Source of the DNA: Hyphomonas polymorpha PS728
Lineage (GTDB): Bacteria; Pseudomonadota; Alphaproteobacteria; Caulobacterales; Hyphomonadaceae
Assembly: GCF_000685315.1 (NCBI RefSeq)
Contig: NZ_ARYM01000016.1
Location: 1-64,000 of the forward strand
Direction of reading: 5' to 3'
Length of the DNA: 64,000 nt
The position numbers and the translations under genes were made by a program. Positions within the stretch are counted from its first letter, which is position 1. Every line of letters starts with the position of its first letter. This document shows positions 1 through 8,317 of this stretch, in pieces. Under the pieces are notes generated by a model. The model was not told the DNA's origin. It did no database searches and saw only the letters and a list, made by a program, of their open reading frames with translations.

Positions 1-410
1 TCCCAATGTGCTACGGCACGGAGTTCACGTCCACGGCCATCCTGGCTTGGGCGCAGGATCATGGCGTCGATTGGCACTACATCGCGCCCGGCAAGCCGAC
101 CCAGAACGGGTTTGTGGAATCCTTCAACGGCCGCATGCGCGACGAACTGCTCAACGAGAGCCTGTTTTTCAGTCTGGATCACGCCCGCCAGAAGGTCGCT
201 GCCTGGGCGCTGGACTACAATACCCGCCGACCGCACTCGTCGATCGGCTACCTCACCCCGGAGGCCTTTGCCGCCAGTCTGACCGCAACAGGCCGATCCG
301 CTGCGCAGTATGAAAGCTGCGCGGCTCGGCCTGTTGCTCACCCCACGCTGCGAGGCGTAACTAACCCAAGGACTCTGGTCGCCGCTGGATGAAAACTCAG
401 AGGCACGTCA
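1..410 (+). mobile_element. Right end of an IS3-family insertion sequence (left part outside the window)
   Basis: The window opens inside the transposase gene of an IS3-type element. The element appears to end near 410: the bases 391-410 read backwards begin TGACGTGCCTCTGAG, which resembles the TGAC...-type terminal repeats of this IS group, and the TIR gene beyond it loses its own reading frame content exactly there. The left inverted repeat and the target duplication lie outside the window, so the boundary is inferred from one side only. Confidence 0.65.
3..392 (+). CDS. IS3-family transposase OrfB, C-terminal part
   Basis: This is the C-terminal half of the integrase-like catalytic domain of an IS3-family transposase, which cuts and joins DNA ends. 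The sequence shows HYIAPGKPTQNGFVESFNGR with the third catalytic acid (E of FVESFNG), then RPHSSIGYLTPEAF, the usual end of the rve core, and a tail ending TLVAAG. The 5' part is cut by the window edge. At the position of the conserved D-N of DNGTEF the frame reads C-Y, so the second catalytic aspartate seems to be lost, which suggests an inactive copy if the reading is right. Confidence 0.8.
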   Translation, partial: PMCYGTEFTSTAILAWAQDHGVDWHYIAPGKPTQNGFVESFNGRMRDELLNESLFFSLDHARQKVAAWALDYNTRRPHSSIGYLTPEAFAASLTATGRSAAQYESCAARPVAHPTLRGVTNPRTLVAAG

Positions 411-1474
411 AACAGCACACGGCCCTTGAGCCGCATATGAGGGTAAGGGAAGAGGCTGGGAATTACGCTTACACCGTATTCCCAGATCTTCTTGCGGGCG
501 ACACCGCGTAGCATTGAATTGCGGCTCTGACCCTGGCGCCCCCATGAGACGCGCTTCTTGAGGCCCAGTCTTTTGTCGCCAACGTGGAAGGACAGTCCGC
601 TTGAGAACGAATGCGCAAGAAGCCCTTGGCGGGCGCAATGCTTCTCCCATGCCTGGCGCAAGAGATTCATCATGATCGACCGGGCATCGCGGCTGTCGAT
701 CCCCGCGTCCGATGACCCGTTCTCGAGTAGATCGAGAACGTCGAAGTCACGCTCCGCGTGAAACGGCCCCACCCGCTCGAAATGTTCCGCCAGGTCCATT
801 GGGCTGGCGAAGGTCAGGAAACCGTCGCCGAATTCCGCCATCGGGTATTCGAAGGACGCGCCGAGCTTACGCAGCAACGTCTCATTGGCACGATTGTTAG
901 GCACCAGGTGATTGAGCTTGTCCGGTATCCTCAATATCCGGAGCCAATTGGACGTCAGGACCTCGGGAACCGCCTCGATCTCGACTGCGCGCCGACGCAG
1001 ATGAGCGGACCATTCGGGCTGAATGATGCCGCCGCCAGCCTTGGGCACATGCTGCCTTTCGAGCGATTTGAGCAAGCTTGCAAGCCCCGTCGCCCATCCG
1101 CTCTCGAAGTCGACATACTGCAGGCCGCCGATGCCGAAGAGCTTTTGGAAGGCACGAATCTTCAATGGAATGATGAAGTTGGGATCCTGAAGTTGTCTCG
1201 TCAGGTCTTCCGCGATGGCGATCTCCTCGCGAACACCCCTCCTGGCGAGCGTCTCGTCGCTACAGCACAACAGCATCTTGAACGCACGAGTCTGAAGCGC
1301 TGCAGTAAGCTTGCCGCGCCATTCGTCCCCGGCATCAAGATCGAAAATGTCTGCGAAGACCTTGTAGCCGGCGGCTTCGAGCCGCGGCGCGAGCCACAAC
1401 ACAAACTGGTCATCACCAGGCGTCGCCTTGGAGATGAAAATCAGGTCGCGTTCAACAGGCCCGGCCCCGCTCAT
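338..1474 (-). pseudogene. TIR-domain protein, C-terminus cut off by the IS
   Basis: The N-terminal ~110 residues look like a TIR domain: a beta strand DLIFISKA, then GYKVFADIFDLDAGDEWRGK, a hydrophobic FKMLLCCS and a REEIAIAE helix. Bacterial TIR domains often cleave NAD+ in anti-phage systems. A second region to about residue 350 ends in a run of W-G and P-rich motifs typical of TIR defence proteins of unknown C-terminal fold. The last ~24 codons (338-410) are encoded by the IS end, so the native C-terminus is missing. The start codon directly follows the stop of the DUF499 gene (TAAATG), which suggests one transcript and linked function. Activity after truncation is unknown. Confidence 0.65.
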
Positions 1475-2660
1475 TTACTCGACCGCCTTGTCGATGAACC
1501 CGAGCGTATTGGCGTTTTCTACCAACGTCCGCACCTTTGCTCGGTCGAGCCCTGATGGAACTTCGGCGTCGATCTCTAGCTTCAGCTTCACCGAACTCCC
1601 CGGGATCGTTGTGAGCTGCTCGACGATCGCTTCGACAATCTGATGGATTTCGCGGGCTGGTCGTTCCGAAGAGATCATCACGCTGCCGGTGAAGCGGGTT
1701 GGCTTCCTCTCAGCAGGCGGAGCCTGGGGCGTACCGCCGTCTGGCTGTGACCCTGTAACCGGCGACTTCTCGCCTGGGCCTTGCGCACCCCCGCCACTAC
1801 CAGGCTGCACCGGAGCCGGTCGATGGGCCTCGGCCACAGCAGGCTTAACAATGACACTGTCGCTGTCGATCACGACTGCCGCGTTCGCGGCGCGCTCGAT
1901 GGCAAGGCCCAGATAGATGTCCGACTTCTCGTCCCATCGCTCGGCATAAGCGAAGGGCCCCGGGATCATCCCGCTTACGGAGGCCTGCACGGCCTTGATC
2001 AGAACCTCCTGGTTCTTCAGGCGTGGCAGATAGATGTAGCGATTGAGATACTCCCGCAGATCCTTGAGCGAGAGATGCGGCTTGCCGTTCCAGATGTACT
2101 TCTGGAGGTCGCGATCGAGGCGCGTCGGGCCCAGTTCCGTGAGCAACCCTTCTTCGGCCACGAGCTTCTTGCTGGCCCGCGCCAGCAGCCCGTCCTGAGC
2201 CGGGATCTTGCCCGAGACCCATTCGACATCGGCTTGTGCGCTCTCCTGCGCCGGATAGTGAAGATAGCACCATGCCTCTTTCAGGCGTGTCTTCATCGTC
2301 TCGTTTGATTCAGCCAGCTTGGCCTTGGCCAGCGCGCTGTCGCTCTGCGTCAGGTTGAGCCGCTCGGTGTCGCGGACGATCTCGCCCCAGGCGAGTGACG
2401 CTCGCACGGCGTCTTTCAGATTGTCGAGCTGGCGGGAATCCGCGGCGATGAAGACCAGCATGTTGCGATAGACGCGCGGCGTGCTGCCACGCTGCATCAG
2501 GATGTCCTTGGCTTCGACCAACGCCTCGGAACCCTCGCGGCCATTGTGCGGATGCGCGACGCCAAGCACGACTGCCCGCACGCCTCCAGCTTCGTCCGGC
2601 ACTTCTGCAGACGAGGCCGGCGCCACCTGCACAGCATCGAAGTGCCCACGATCAGCGAGG
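1475..2660 (-). pseudogene. C-terminal remnant of a DUF499-family ATPase
   Basis: The frame carries features of the C-terminal third of DUF499 proteins, which are large P-loop proteins of about 1,000 residues found in defence clusters with DUF1156 methylases. Recognisable pieces are HFDAVQVAP, EVPDEAGGVRAVVLG, the segment TPRVYRNMLVFIAAD, ARASKKL and YLNRYIYLPRLKNQEVL. A proline/glycine-rich linker and a final small domain with TRFTGSVMIS follow. The N-terminal ~700 residues with the ATP-binding loop are absent: homology starts near 2660, where the frame of gene X ends. It is followed without a gap by the TIR gene. Function is lost or reduced; the family assignment rests on remembered motifs. 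Confidence 0.6.
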
Positions 2661-3076
2661 CTATCCGGTCTTCGACAAGCCGTAGTGCTCTTTGTCCGCG
2701 CTCGTCTACGGCTTCAAGGCAGCCGGGATCATATCGCAAGAAGGCTCCACCCATCGCCAAAATGGTTGAGTAGAAGGAGCGTCGGCCAGCGCGCACGAGG
2801 ACAGGAGCCTCTTCGAGAAGGTTCAGCTCCTCACGCGAAAAGCCGAGCGTTCGCCATTCGAGAAGCATAGTCGGTGCAGGTGGTGATCCAGGGTCAATGC
2901 ACCCAAGAAGAATGTAGCGGCAGGGTCTGGTGCGATGGCTGAGTTCAACGTGGAACGGCAACGCGCCAAGGCCGTAGCGGGCGCTCAGGGATCTTGGGTG
3001 CGCTTCATCGATATGCCGAGGCTCAACGACTTCTTCGAGCGCACCGGCGCGGCCTCGAACGCGTCGACCTAGCCTA
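2655..3076 (-). pseudogene. Unrecognised gene X, 3' half (separated by inversion)
   Basis: This open frame continues from the trbG frame above it but codes for something unrelated. It has protein-like stretches such as RYGLGALPFHVELSHRTRPC, LLEWRTLGFSREELNLL and FLRYDPGCLEAVDERGQRAL. I do not recognise the family. If the segment 3077-8317 is turned round, this piece joins in frame to the short frame starting at 8184, giving a protein of about 185 residues directly downstream of hipA. Its own C-terminus seems to be lost at the junction with the DUF499 remnant near 2655, after which the frame runs on as nonsense to a stop at 2497. Confidence 0.5.
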
Positions 3077-3830
3077 TCGCCATCTGCGCCGATGACGAAG
3101 AGCGGCGGCATCTCGCCCTGAACGATCCCACGCGGGAACTCGACATAGACGCGGCGCCCGTCGTCGTAGACCGAGATTGGCCGCCACGGCGGCGTGTCGC
3201 CCGTGAGGCCGTAGCGATAGTTCCGTGCCGCAACGGCCGGGAGCACTGGCGTAGCGGGCACTGCCTGTCTCTGCGAGGCGGGCGGCTGCGGATAGGCCCA
3301 GGCGACGGCCGGCATATAAGGGCGTTCGCCCGAGCGCAGCTCGATCATGTAGATGCGACGGTCGGTGGTGATGACCAGATTGGTCGTGATATCTGGCCGT
3401 GTCGGCTTCACGAGAACATGGACGCGGCGAGTGATCCCCGAGCCGCTCTCGGTGTCGCCGATGATCCAGCGCGCTGTGTCGCCCGCAGCGATCGGGCCGG
3501 CGCCGGTCAGGCTCTCGCCTGGTTCCAGCGCGATGTTGGTTATCTGCCCGGGAGCGGCATAGACCTGATAGAGCGCGCCCTCGCTCCAGGGATAGATCTG
3601 GATCGAGTTGTAATACCCCTCGCGGCGTGGTTCGACGCGCGCGGCGGCGTTGGCATTCTCCACGCGGCCCGCCGGCGTCCCTGCGGCAGCGCCACCGCGC
3701 GCCGGTGTCCAGGCGGGCGGTGTGTGAAGCGGCCTTGGTGGCGCCTCCGTGACGGCAGCCGGCACAGGGGGAAGCGGCGGCACATCGGCGTCGTAGCTGA
3801 CCTGTGGCGGCCGGTTGGTCGCGCAGCGAT
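3077..3830 (-). pseudogene. trbG: trbG, 5' part (both ends lost)
   Basis: TrbG is the VirB9-like outer-membrane-complex lipoprotein of P-type conjugation machines. The frame reads SYDADVPPLPPVP, then RPLHTPPAWTPARG, the beta-rich core YYNSIQIYPWSEGALYQVYA and PGQITNIALEPGESLTG, and YVEFPRGIVQGEMPPLFVIG. The signal peptide and first ~30 residues are missing because the frame is joined to trbE near 3830. The last ~45 residues are missing because of the inversion end at about 3077; they are found at 8318-8459 on the other strand. The frame differs from that of trbE, so it would not be translated from trbE ribosomes without a new start. Confidence 0.8.
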
Positions 3831-4765
3831 TGCGTGGCGAAGACGACCGACGCGTTCTTCTTGCGCAGCGTCTTCAGCCATTCGCGCAGTTGCGCCGCGA
3901 AGCCTTCATCGTCGAGCGCGAGCCAGCCTTCGTCGACGATCAGGAGCGTGGGCCGTCCATCCAGACGGTCGCCGAGGATCGCCCGCGTGGACCAGCGATA
4001 GGGAAAGGCGAGCCGGTTGAGATCGTCGAGAATCCCTGGCGTCGTCGCCGTCGGAAAGCCGTTGATCGTCAGCACGCGCAGATGGGCGGCGCCGAGCCGT
4101 GGCTCGAGGCCGCCGGTCAACGGCTCATCGGCGAGAAGCGCATCGAGGTAGATCGGCGTTTCGGGCACGCGGACGCGGTGGCGCTTCGTCGAAACGGTCG
4201 AGTGCAGGTAAGTCAGGGTCTCGGCGTCATCGAGCCACCGGCATTCCGGCATGAAGCCATCGACGAGCTGGAGGACGCGGTTTGTGCGGTCAATGAAGGC
4301 CGCGAGGGCTTCATTGGGATCGACGCCGGACTGTTGGCGACCCTCGTAGAGCCAGGTCTCCGCCCGCGCGGCGTCCTCGGCAGGCGGGAGATAGAGAAAG
4401 GTCAGGAAGTAGCTCGACTCGTAATGCGCGTCCGCTTCCTCGAAGTCGGCCTTGCGCTCCGCATCAACGAGGGCGGAGGCGGCGTCCGCGAAGCGGCTTG
4501 CCGGATAGGAGGCGGCTTCGTGACGCTGCGCTTCGACGAAGATCGCCCAGCCCGAGCCCAGACGCCGGAAGGCGTTGTTGAGGCGACTGGCGACGGCCAC
4601 CAGTTCAGCGGCCACAGCTGAGTCGAGATCGGGACCACGAAAACGCGCGGTGCGCTGGAAGCTGCCATCCTTGTTGAGCACGACCCCTTCGCCGACCAGC
4701 GCCGCCCAGGGCAGGAAATCAGCGAGACGGGTCGCGGTACGGCGATATTCGGCGAGGTTCATCAT
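3824..4765 (-). pseudogene. trbE: trbE, with internal deletion and lost C-terminus
   Basis: TrbE is the VirB4-like ATPase (about 810 residues) that powers assembly of the mating pore. The N-terminal ~262 residues are normal (LAEYRRTATRLADFLPWAAL to FPYRWSTRA). Then, near position 3979, the frame jumps to the Walker B region GRPTLLIVDEGWLAL and on to VVFATQSL. About 350 residues between, including the Walker A loop, are gone. After FATQSL the frame runs into trbG sequence near 3827, so the C-terminal domain is also gone. The start is the ATG at 4765, preceded by GAGG; the GTG six bases upstream is less likely. The product cannot bind ATP normally. Confidence 0.85.
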
Positions 4766-4774
4766 GGCCACGCC

Positions 4775-5056
4775 TCACACCGAGAGATGGCCCGGAATGC
4801 GCAGATGCCGGCGGCCCACTTCGACAAAGAGCGGATCGCGCTTTGCTGCCCAAACGGCGGCGAAATGGCCGATCGCCCAAATGAGGAGACCAACCAGCCA
4901 TAGCCGCAATCCGAGACCGACAGCGCCGGCGAGTGTGCCGTTCATGATGGCGATGCTGCGCGGTGCGCCGCCCAGCAGGATATGCTCGGTCAGCGCGCGG
5001 TGGACCGGAACCGAGAAGCCCGCGACCTCATCGGGATGTTGCAGGAGGCCCGCCAT
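4775..5056 (-). CDS. trbD: TrbD, conjugative-transfer inner-membrane protein
   Basis: This 93-residue protein is the VirB3-like partner of TrbE and has the usual family length. It has the typical PVHRALTEHILLGGAPRSIAI opening, a hydrophobic membrane segment (LAGAVGLGLRLWLVGLLIWAIGH) and a cytoplasmic end KRDPLFVEVGRRHLRIPGHL. Its start overlaps the last base of trbC and trbE follows within ten bases, so the three genes form one translation-coupled unit. The gene itself looks intact although the pathway around it is broken. Confidence 0.88.
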   Translation of the reverse strand: MAGLLQHPDEVAGFSVPVHRALTEHILLGGAPRSIAIMNGTLAGAVGLGLRLWLVGLLIWAIGHFAAVWAAKRDPLFVEVGRRHLRIPGHLSV

Positions 5057-5388
5057 CAGACGAGCGCCCCGCCGCCGAATGAGAAGAACGACAGGAAGAA
5101 GCTGGACGCCGCGAAGGCGATCGACAGGCCGAAGACGATCTGGATGAGACGCCGAAATCCTCCGCTCGTGTCGCCGAACGCCAGCGTCAAGCCTGTGACG
5201 ATGATGATGATCACCGCGATAATCTTGGCGACCGGTCCCTCGATCGACTGGAGGATGGACTGCAGCGGCGCTTCCCAGGGCATCGAGGAGCCGGATGCGT
5301 GGGCGGCGGGCGCCAGAAGAAAGCTTAGGGTCAGCGCCGTGGCGGCAGTTGCGAGGCGCTGATGGCCGCGCGCGATATGTCGGATCAT
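5056..5388 (-). CDS. trbC: TrbC, pilin-like conjugative-transfer protein
   Basis: TrbC is the VirB2-like pilin precursor of the mating channel. The 110-residue product has a signal peptide (LATAATALTLSFLLAPAAHA), a short periplasmic segment starting SGSSMPWEAPL, and two hydrophobic helices (KIIAVIIIIVTGLTLAFG and a second after RRLIQIVFGLSIAFAASS). The chosen ATG at 5388 shares its first bases with the trbB stop codon (ATGA). An upstream extension of the frame would lie inside trbB and is rejected. Confidence 0.85.
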   Translation of the reverse strand: MIRHIARGHQRLATAATALTLSFLLAPAAHASGSSMPWEAPLQSILQSIEGPVAKIIAVIIIIVTGLTLAFGDTSGGFRRLIQIVFGLSIAFAASSFFLSFFSFGGGALV

Positions 5389-6374
5389 GCGGGTTCTCCT
5401 ATTGGGTCGGGAGGCTGGGTTGCGGGGGAAAGGCGGTAGTCGGTGTCCGTCCCGAGCCCTTCGACGCGGGCGAGTTCTGTGAGACGCCGCGCAGCGCCGC
5501 GGCCGGAGAGCACGGCCACCAGATCGATGGTCTCGGCGATCAGCGCCCGGGGGACGGTGACGACAGCTTCCTGGATGAGCTGCTCGAGGCGGCGCAGCGC
5601 GCCGAGCGCGGTGCCCGCGTGGATCGTCCCGATCCCGCCAGGATGGCCGGTGCCCCAAGCTTTCAGGAGATCGAGCGCCTCAGACCCACGCACCTCGCCG
5701 ATCGGTATCCGATCCGGCCGCAGCCGCAGCGAGGAGCGCACGAGGTCGGACAGGGTCGCGACGCCGTCCTTGGTGCGCATGGCGATGATGTTCTGCGCCC
5801 GGCATTGCAGCTCGCGGGTGTCTTCGATGACGATGACGCGGTCGGTTGTCTTCGCGACCTCGGCCAGCAGGGCATTGGTCAGCGTGGTCTTGCCGGTGCT
5901 GGTTCCGCCGGCGACGAGGATGTTGGCGCGCGCTGCGACCGCCTGCCGGAGGATGACGGCCTGGTCGGCCGTCATGATGCTGGCGGCGACATAGTCGTCG
6001 AGCGTGAAGACGGCGACTGCAGGCTTGCGAATCGCGAAGACCGGAGCCGTTACGACCGGCGGCAGCAGGCCTTCGAAGCGCTCGCCGGTTTCGGGCAGTT
6101 CAGCCGAGACACGCGGCCGTCGGTCATGCACCTCGGCACCGACATGATGGGCGACGAGGCGGATGATGCGTTCGCCATCTGCGGCCGAAAGTCGTTCCCC
6201 CGTATCGGACAGGCCGTCAGAGAGCCGGTCGACCCAGAGCCGCCCATCGGGGTTGAGCATGACCTCGACGATCGCGGGGTCTTCCAGGAATCGGGCGACC
6301 GCAGGCCCCAGCGCGGTGCGCAGCATGCGTGCACCGCGTGAGGCTGCTTCCGATTGCTGATGGTTGACCGCCAC
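5385..6374 (-). CDS. trbB: TrbB, VirB11-like conjugation ATPase
   Basis: TrbB is the cytoplasmic hexameric ATPase of the P-type secretion system. The 329-residue frame is full length. It shows the N-terminal domain (NPDGRLWVD), a Walker A loop GGTSTGKT near residues 156-163, a Walker B-like RVIVIEDT, the [12 protein letters not shown] box and the [13 protein letters not shown] histidine box. Translation seems to start at a GTG (6374) after a GGGGA ribosome site. It is first in the trbBCDE' unit and diverges from hipBA, with the HipB operator-like sites between them. Confidence 0.92.
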   Translation of the reverse strand: MAVNHQQSEAASRGARMLRTALGPAVARFLEDPAIVEVMLNPDGRLWVDRLSDGLSDTGERLSAADGERIIRLVAHHVGAEVHDRRPRVSAELPETGERFEGLLPPVVTAPVFAIRKPAVAVFTLDDYVAASIMTADQAVILRQAVAARANILVAGGTSTGKTTLTNALLAEVAKTTDRVIVIEDTRELQCRAQNIIAMRTKDGVATLSDLVRSSLRLRPDRIPIGEVRGSEALDLLKAWGTGHPGGIGTIHAGTALGALRRLEQLIQEAVVTVPRALIAETIDLVAVLSGRGAARRLTELARVEGLGTDTDYRLSPATQPPDPIGEPA

Positions 6375-6676
6375 GTCGTCCCCGTTCGCTTGCGGGCCCG
6401 CGCGATGCGCGGCCCTGGATCGGGGATGAGTAAGAAAGGCAGGAATTGGGGCGTTGCAACAACGCTCAGGGGGTCATCGTACTGTGGCGAAGAAAGACAG
6501 GTGATCGGCGGACCGGCGTCGAGCCGCGGCAGCATCTGAGGTTCCCGACCGGCGCGTTTTCCCGAGCGGGAATAATTCAGACCCAGGAGCTACCCCGAGG
6601 CGCAAGCTTTCCCGAGCGGGAAATTCTTATAGACATTCTTCAGAAAGCCATGATACTTTCCCGTTCGGTAAATATC
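6375..6676. promoter_or_regulatory. Divergent control region between trbB and hipBA
   Basis: No gene is seen here. The right half holds three operator-like palindromes (given separately) and a plausible sigma-70-type promoter for hipBA: TAGACA at 6630-6635 and GATACT at 6652-6657 with 16 bases between. A trbB promoter on the other strand should lie between about 6390 and 6500, but no clear match was found. Confidence 0.5.
6558..6672. promoter_or_regulatory. Three HipB-type operator palindromes, 50 bases apart
   Basis: The site TTTCCCGAGCGGGAA occurs at 6558-6572 and, extended to 16 bases, at 6608-6623. A weaker copy, TTTCCCGTTCGGTAAA, lies at 6657-6672. The start-to-start steps are 50 and 49 bases. 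The arms TTCCCG/CGGGAA are perfect in the first two copies. The third copy overlaps the putative -10 box and lies just before the hipB start, so binding there would block transcription. E. coli HipB binds spaced inverted repeats in the same way, though with a different sequence. Confidence 0.7.
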
Positions 6677-6919
6677 ATGGCCAGACGCAATCTTACCACC
6701 GCCGAGATCGGCGACATTGTCCGGACAACCCGCAAGGCCGCTGGCCTGCGGCAGGACGAGCTTGCCGGCGCAGCTGGCGTCGGCCTGCGCTTCATCGTCG
6801 ATCTCGAAGCGGGCAAGCCGACCGCGCAGATCGGCAAGACACTTCAGGTCCTAGCCGCGTTGGGCTGCTCGCTCGATATCACACCGCCGCCCGATCCCAA
6901 AGGAGCGCGGAAGGGATGA
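6677..6919 (+). CDS. hipB: HipB-like antitoxin, HTH regulator
   Basis: The 80-residue product is a Xre/Cro-type helix-turn-helix protein. The HTH lies at about residues 10-62 (IGDIVRTTRKAAGLRQDELAGAAGV, FIVDLEAGKPTAQIGKTLQVLAALG) and is followed by a short tail, as in HipB antitoxins. These proteins neutralise HipA and repress their own operon by binding operator palindromes. The ATG at 6677 is chosen because it begins the HTH domain and follows the operators; a longer frame from 6446 would translate through them. The stop overlaps the hipA start (ATGA). Confidence 0.88.
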   Translation: MARRNLTTAEIGDIVRTTRKAAGLRQDELAGAAGVGLRFIVDLEAGKPTAQIGKTLQVLAALGCSLDITPPPDPKGARKG

Positions 6920-8166
6920 CGCGCACCCTCGATATCTGGTGGGACGGGCGCCTGGTGGGTCAGCTGACGCAGGACAAGCATGGTGAACTCGGCTTCGCCT
7001 ATGCGCGGGCTTGGCTCGACGACGAGGCGGCGCAGCCCTTGTCAGCCTCACTGCCAAAGCGGACGGAGCCGTTCAGTCGTCGCGAGTGCCGCCCGTTTTT
7101 CGGCGGTCTCTTGCCGGAGGAAAGCCAGCGCGACGCCGCGGCTCAGGCACTCGGCGTATCGCGCGCCAATGATTTCGCTCTTCTTGATCGCCTCGGCGGC
7201 GATGTGGCGGGCGCGCTCCAGCTTCTGCCGTCCGGTGAAATACCGACCGCTCCTGCCCTCGACCAGCAGCCCACCCCGCTTGACGATGCAGGCCTGGTCC
7301 GGGTGCTGGACGCGCTGCCTGTCCGCCCACTGCTAGCGGGCGAGGAAGGCCTCCGTCTCTCTCTCGCTGGCGCGCAATCGAAGGTGCCAGTGGTTCTGGT
7401 GGAAGGCGCAGTGGCGTTGCCTGCTCCGGGCCAGCCCACGACGCATATTCTCAAGCCCCCGATATCCCGCTTCGCGGCCACGACCGAGAACGAAGCCTTC
7501 GTGATGCGCCTTGCTGCCGCCATCGGCCTCGATGTCGCGCCGGTAGAAGCGCGCATCGTTCAGGATCGAACATTTCTGCTGGTCCAGCGCTATGACCGCG
7601 TCATTGGCGACGATGGAGGGGTGCGTCGCATCCACCAGGAGGATTTCTGCCAGGCGCTCGGCGTGCCACCGGAGACCAAATATGCGAGCGAAGGCGGCCC
7701 GACCTTCAAGGATTGCTTCGCGCTGCTCCGTCGCGTCGCCGCAAGGCCCGCGGTCGATGTGCTGAAGCTTCTCGATGCAGTGATTTTCAATGTGATCGCC
7801 GGGAACGCCGACGCACATGGCAAGAATTTCTCGATCCTCTACGGCGACGAAGGTCCACGCCTCGCCCCGCTGTATGATTTGCTTGCGACCGTTGCCTATC
7901 CCGATCTATCGCCGAAATTTGCCATGAAGATCGGGAAACGGGCGACGCTTGCCGAAATCGACGCGAAGGGGTGGGCAGCATTCGCGGCGGACACAGGTCT
8001 CGGTCTGCCGCTGATACGACGACGGGTTGCGGAGATCAGCAAACGCGTCCTGGAGAAAGCAACGGCCGTCGCAGAGGACCTTTCGTGCCCTGAGTTGGAC
8101 GGTACGGCCATTGAGCAGTTTGCCGACATGATCAGTGAGCGCGCTCGCCGGCTGGCTGGCGCATAG
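6916..8166 (+). CDS. hipA: HipA-like serine/threonine kinase toxin
   Basis: HipA toxins phosphorylate a translation factor (glutamyl-tRNA synthetase in E. coli) and cause dormancy. The 416-residue frame is complete. It has the N-terminal couple-HipA domain (FGGLLPEE), the LSLAGAQSKVPVV ATP-binding segment, TTHILKPP, the catalytic box G296-NADAHGKN-304 with the proposed catalytic D299, and the metal-binding LAPLYDLL. It overlaps hipB by four bases. Nothing suggests decay, so the module may still be active and may help to keep the element in the cell. Before the inversion, gene X followed it 17 bases downstream. Confidence 0.92.
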   Translation: MTRTLDIWWDGRLVGQLTQDKHGELGFAYARAWLDDEAAQPLSASLPKRTEPFSRRECRPFFGGLLPEESQRDAAAQALGVSRANDFALLDRLGGDVAGALQLLPSGEIPTAPALDQQPTPLDDAGLVRVLDALPVRPLLAGEEGLRLSLAGAQSKVPVVLVEGAVALPAPGQPTTHILKPPISRFAATTENEAFVMRLAAAIGLDVAPVEARIVQDRTFLLVQRYDRVIGDDGGVRRIHQEDFCQALGVPPETKYASEGGPTFKDCFALLRRVAARPAVDVLKLLDAVIFNVIAGNADAHGKNFSILYGDEGPRLAPLYDLLATVAYPDLSPKFAMKIGKRATLAEIDAKGWAAFAADTGLGLPLIRRRVAEISKRVLEKATAVAEDLSCPELDGTAIEQFADMISERARRLAGA

Positions 8167-8183
8167 ATGAATAGGACGGCGAG

Positions 8184-8317
8184 ATGCTTGAAAGAGAAAC
8201 CGTCGTCGATGATCCGCAGCAGGTGCTCGGCCTACTCGCGAAGCGAGGTTGGTTTCGCCATAGCGGCGAGGCGATGCATCACGGCTCCATCCTTCGTGAG
8301 ATGGTCCAGGTCGGTGA
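8184..8317 (+). pseudogene. Unrecognised gene X, 5' half (separated by inversion)
   Basis: A frame begins with ATG at 8184, 17 bases after hipA, with AGGA ahead of it. It codes for MLERETVVDDPQQVLGLL and then KRGWFRHSGEAMHHG before it meets the trbG C-terminus near 8317. No family is recognised. Its position makes it the third gene of the hipBA operon before the inversion. The continuation is found at 3076-2655 on the minus strand, and the frame is restored when the inversion is undone. Confidence 0.5.

Noticed and set aside
758..1555. Plus-strand open frame of 265 codons opposite the TIR gene
   Set aside because: It is the mirror of the TIR coding frame in GC-rich DNA, has no recognisable motif, and the minus-strand frame carries clear TIR features.
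2497..2655. Continuation of gene X to the stop at 2497
   Set aside because: This part is an off-frame reading of the DUF499 remnant, whose own frame has family motifs, so it is not considered native to gene X.
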